DNA of 64,000 nt. Origin: Sinorhizobium sp. 6-70 (GTDB taxonomy: Bacteria > Pseudomonadota > Alphaproteobacteria > Rhizobiales > Rhizobiaceae). Numbering within the stretch: the stretch's first letter is position 1; every line of letters starts with the position of its first letter. This document shows, piece by piece, positions 62,004 to 64,000 of this stretch. The DNA lies in contig NZ_JASKLS010000009.1 in the NCBI RefSeq assembly GCF_030124375.1, positions 98,652 to 162,651 of the forward strand, in the 5' to 3' direction. Both the position numbers and the translations under genes were made by a program. The notes under the pieces are model-generated. The model did not search any database and was not told the DNA's origin. It worked only from the letters and a program-made list of their open reading frames with translations.

Positions 62004-62981
62004 ATGGCATCTCAGCTAGACATGTTTCCCTCGCCGCGTGAGCCAGGCGACGACGTCGTTCTGAAGCTGCCACCGCCCGTGAAGCTGCGGGAGCGGAGGC
62101 GGCTCGATGACGAGAGCATGGCCCGGCTTCTGGAGGAGAGCGGCAGCTATCGCGTGCTTCGCAAGCTCGTCGGCCGCCAGATCGTCGATCCGCCGCGGCC
62201 GGGATTTCCTCGCATTGGCGTGGTCGTTGACACCGAGACGACGGGCCTCGACCACAGCAAGGACGAGATCATCGAAATCGGCGCAGTCGCGTTCACCTTT
62301 AACGACGAGGGCCAAATCGGCGACGTCACAGGTGTTTACGGCGGCCTGCAGCAGCCAACTGTCCCGATCCCCCCTGAAATCACCCGCCTCACAGGAATTA
62401 CCGACGAGATGGTTGCCGGGCAGATGATCGATGTCGGATTACTTCGAGCGCTGCTCGACCCGGCCGACCTCGTCATCGCCCACAATGCCGGCTTCGATCG
62501 ACCGTTCTGCGAGGCGTTCTCAAGCATGTTTTCCGACAAGGCATGGGCTTGTTCCGTCAAGGAAGTCGATTGGGCCGCGCGTGGTTTCGAGGGCACCAAG
62601 CTCGGCTATCTGATTGGTCAAAGTGGCTACTTCCACGACGGCCATCGCGCCGTCGATGATTGTTTCGCTCTGCTCAAGGTGCTCGCCGGCGCTGACGGGG
62701 TGACGGAGCCAAGCGGTTTTGCGGAACTTCTGAAGACAAGTCAGCGCTCGCGCGTGCGCATCTTCGCCGAGCACAGCCCCTTCGACATGAAAGATCATTT
62801 GAAGGCTCGGGGATACCGCTGGTCGGATGGCAGCGACGGCCATCCGAAGTCCTGGTGGATCGAAATCGACGAGGAGCAGCTCGCCGCGGAGCTCACTTTC
62901 CTAAGATCAGAGATCTACCGGTGGGAAGAGGCCGACCCACCGGTTAAAAGGCTGACGGCGTTTGATCGGTACAAGGCTTGA
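62004..62981 (+). CDS. 3'-5' exonuclease (DnaQ-like, DEDDh)
   Basis: The start ATG 62004 follows GGAGG (a longer open frame begins at 61746). The 325 residues hold VVVDTETTGLDHSKDEIIEIGAV (ExoI D and E), TGITDEMV, IAHNAGFDRPFCEAF (ExoII) and GYFHDGHRAVDDCFALL (ExoIII, H...D). The C-terminal part (FAEHSPFDMKDHLKARGYRWSDG) resembles a small extra domain. Such proteins act in repair or RNA/DNA 3' processing. It is common in rhizobial accessory DNA. Confidence 0.85.
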   Translation: MASQLDMFPSPREPGDDVVLKLPPPVKLRERRRLDDESMARLLEESGSYRVLRKLVGRQIVDPPRPGFPRIGVVVDTETTGLDHSKDEIIEIGAVAFTFNDEGQIGDVTGVYGGLQQPTVPIPPEITRLTGITDEMVAGQMIDVGLLRALLDPADLVIAHNAGFDRPFCEAFSSMFSDKAWACSVKEVDWAARGFEGTKLGYLIGQSGYFHDGHRAVDDCFALLKVLAGADGVTEPSGFAELLKTSQRSRVRIFAEHSPFDMKDHLKARGYRWSDGSDGHPKSWWIEIDEEQLAAELTFLRSEIYRWEEADPPVKRLTAFDRYKA

Positions 62982-63120
62982 TTGGGATGGCCTTGCCGCG
63001 CAGGCCGTGGCATGCAGGTTGCGCAGGCTCGTTACCGCGATGGTGGGGCCGTCTCGAAACGTGTGAGGAAGCAACAGCTGCAGCAGGATCACAGTCCGGA
63101 TTGCTCAAGGTTGGAACATC

Positions 63121-63723
63121 ATGAAGTCACCGTGGAAATTCCTTACCCAATTGACGTCGCGGCGACCATCGGCGAAGGCGCAAGAGAGTTCGATCGGGAA
63201 TGACACCGATCCCAAGGCTCTCGAGAGCGAAGTGGAGCATAGGTCCGCACTTGCGCCCAATTCGATGGTTGCCATCCCACCTGCTCACGATGAGGGCGTC
63301 TCGGTTGAGCAAGGGTTGATCGCATCGGATAAGGCGAAAGGTGATGACGATGTCGCGCAGGCATTAAAACCGCCGAACGATGCTGAAGAGGATGAAACAC
63401 CTGCGCGTCATGAAGCTGACCATTCGGGTGCCGAAGCGAATTCGTTGGTTTCGAAAAGCACGGCTAGCACAAAGTCGCAAAGCAAATCGCGGAACAAGCG
63501 CCGCGAAGGTGGGAAGAGAGTCGACGCCCACGTGGCTGCGCAGAGCGCTGTCGCCCCAAAGGATCACCAAAGCGCACAACCCTCGTCTTCACGGGGTTTG
63601 TTCTTCCATGAAGTGGCAATGCTGGACGAAGAAATCAAAATGCTGAGGACCCAACTCGCTCAAAAGCTTCACCTGCAGAACGTTCAGCTTAAGAAGATGC
63701 TCGAGCGATTTAAAGTTTCGTGA
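63121..63723 (+). CDS. SyrB-like basic/acidic protein with C-terminal coiled coil
   Basis: This 200-residue hydrophilic protein is rich in Ser, Glu and Lys. A central KSRNKRREGGKRVDAHVAAQ patch is basic. It ends in a helix (MLDEEIKMLRTQLAQKLHLQN, then QLKKMLERF) like that of SyrB-type regulators of rhizobia. It follows the exonuclease gene on the same strand. Assignment is by resemblance of the C-terminus only. Confidence 0.5.
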   Translation: MKSPWKFLTQLTSRRPSAKAQESSIGNDTDPKALESEVEHRSALAPNSMVAIPPAHDEGVSVEQGLIASDKAKGDDDVAQALKPPNDAEEDETPARHEADHSGAEANSLVSKSTASTKSQSKSRNKRREGGKRVDAHVAAQSAVAPKDHQSAQPSSSRGLFFHEVAMLDEEIKMLRTQLAQKLHLQNVQLKKMLERFKVS

Positions 63724-63879
63724 GCCTGGCCGCGCTCCCTATCAGCGCGCACTTGCGTCATCTTTGCTCCGCGGCAAAGCCCTCGCCGCCACTCAATTGA
63801 ATGAGTTCAAGAGCCCGCTGAGCAGGCAGCCATCGATCGAATACACTCAGCGTGCATTCGCCGCTGCGAACGCTGCGTC

Positions 63880-64000
63880 TCAGGACAGCCCAGCGACAAT
63901 GCTCAAGCCCAGATCGTCGCGAATTCCTGCTTGATAAGCGTTGATCAGCTTTGCGGCGAGCGCTTCAGCCTCTTCAGACTTGCGTGACAAAGCTCGCCTT
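63880..64000 (-). CDS. 3' end of a minus-strand gene cut by the window edge
   Basis: The reverse strand is open from base 64000 to a TGA at 63880-63882 and encodes 39 residues (ARSRK-type start, then SEEAEALAAKLINAYQAG and IRDDLGLSIVAGLS). The amphipathic composition looks real. It is too short to name; the start lies beyond the window. Confidence 0.35.
   Translation of the reverse strand, partial: RRALSRKSEEAEALAAKLINAYQAGIRDDLGLSIVAGLS

Overview
The window looks like accessory DNA of an alphaproteobacterium of the Rhizobiales, most likely Rhizobiaceae or a close relative. This rests on a MucR/Ros-type regulator, an Azt-type zinc importer with COG0523 GTPases, GC-rich codon use and tightly overlapping ATGA gene junctions. 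I see no rRNA, tRNA, CRISPR array or intact insertion sequence. Names are assigned by reading motifs, not by database search.

Region 1 (1-16100) is one plus-strand operon for a contractile, phage-tail-like injection particle. In order it holds the C-terminal end of a tail sheath, a tube-like protein, a small protein, a 1098-residue protein, a polymorphic toxin ending in an HNH/EndoVII-like nuclease domain, a SUKH-type immunity protein, a Dit-like protein, a hub/spike, a gp25-like wedge, two baseplate J-like proteins, a proline-rich fibre-like protein and a small PAAR-like tip candidate. No capsid, terminase, portal, lysis or integrase gene is present. A toxin-immunity pair built into such an operon is the most striking feature here. 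Its sheath start, and any AAA ATPase, would lie upstream of the window.

Region 2 (16500-27100) is a patchwork: a GSU2403-type nucleotidyltransferase behind two palindromic operators, the potassium transporter Kup, an OafA-type O-acyltransferase, an aldose-epimerase-like gene of lower GC, remnants of a transposase and an HNH endonuclease, and a redox group (DsbA/FrnE, NAD(P)-binding protein, azoreductase, HxlR regulator).

Region 3 (27386-35624) is a divergent zinc-acquisition locus. Two Zur-box-like sites lie between cobW-aztD-zur-zigA (minus) and aztABC-cobW-small protein (plus). The zur gene appears frameshifted. A multiply frameshifted saccharopine-dehydrogenase pseudogene follows.

Region 4 (37208-48419) contains a nine-gene minus-strand operon. 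It joins a His-Xaa-Ser peptide system (HxsD, two radical SAM enzymes HxsB and HxsC, and repeat precursor HxsA) to a VWA / PP2C phosphatase / kinase triad of the TerY-P type, bracketed by a secreted protein and an SH3b protein. An anchored nuclease-like protein and a small membrane protein lie beyond it, and a short-chain dehydrogenase precedes it.

Region 5 (48790-61254) is a plus-strand operon: an Old-Yellow-Enzyme-like flavoprotein, three membrane-anchored di-heme cytochromes (two of them RoxA-like tandem paralogues), a four-helix membrane protein, a GMC oxidoreductase and a membrane-fused patatin phospholipase. This suggests periplasmic lipid or isoprenoid oxidation. One cytochrome carries a 90-bp in-frame snap-back insertion. 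The window ends with MucR, a 3'-5' exonuclease, a SyrB-like protein and a partial gene.
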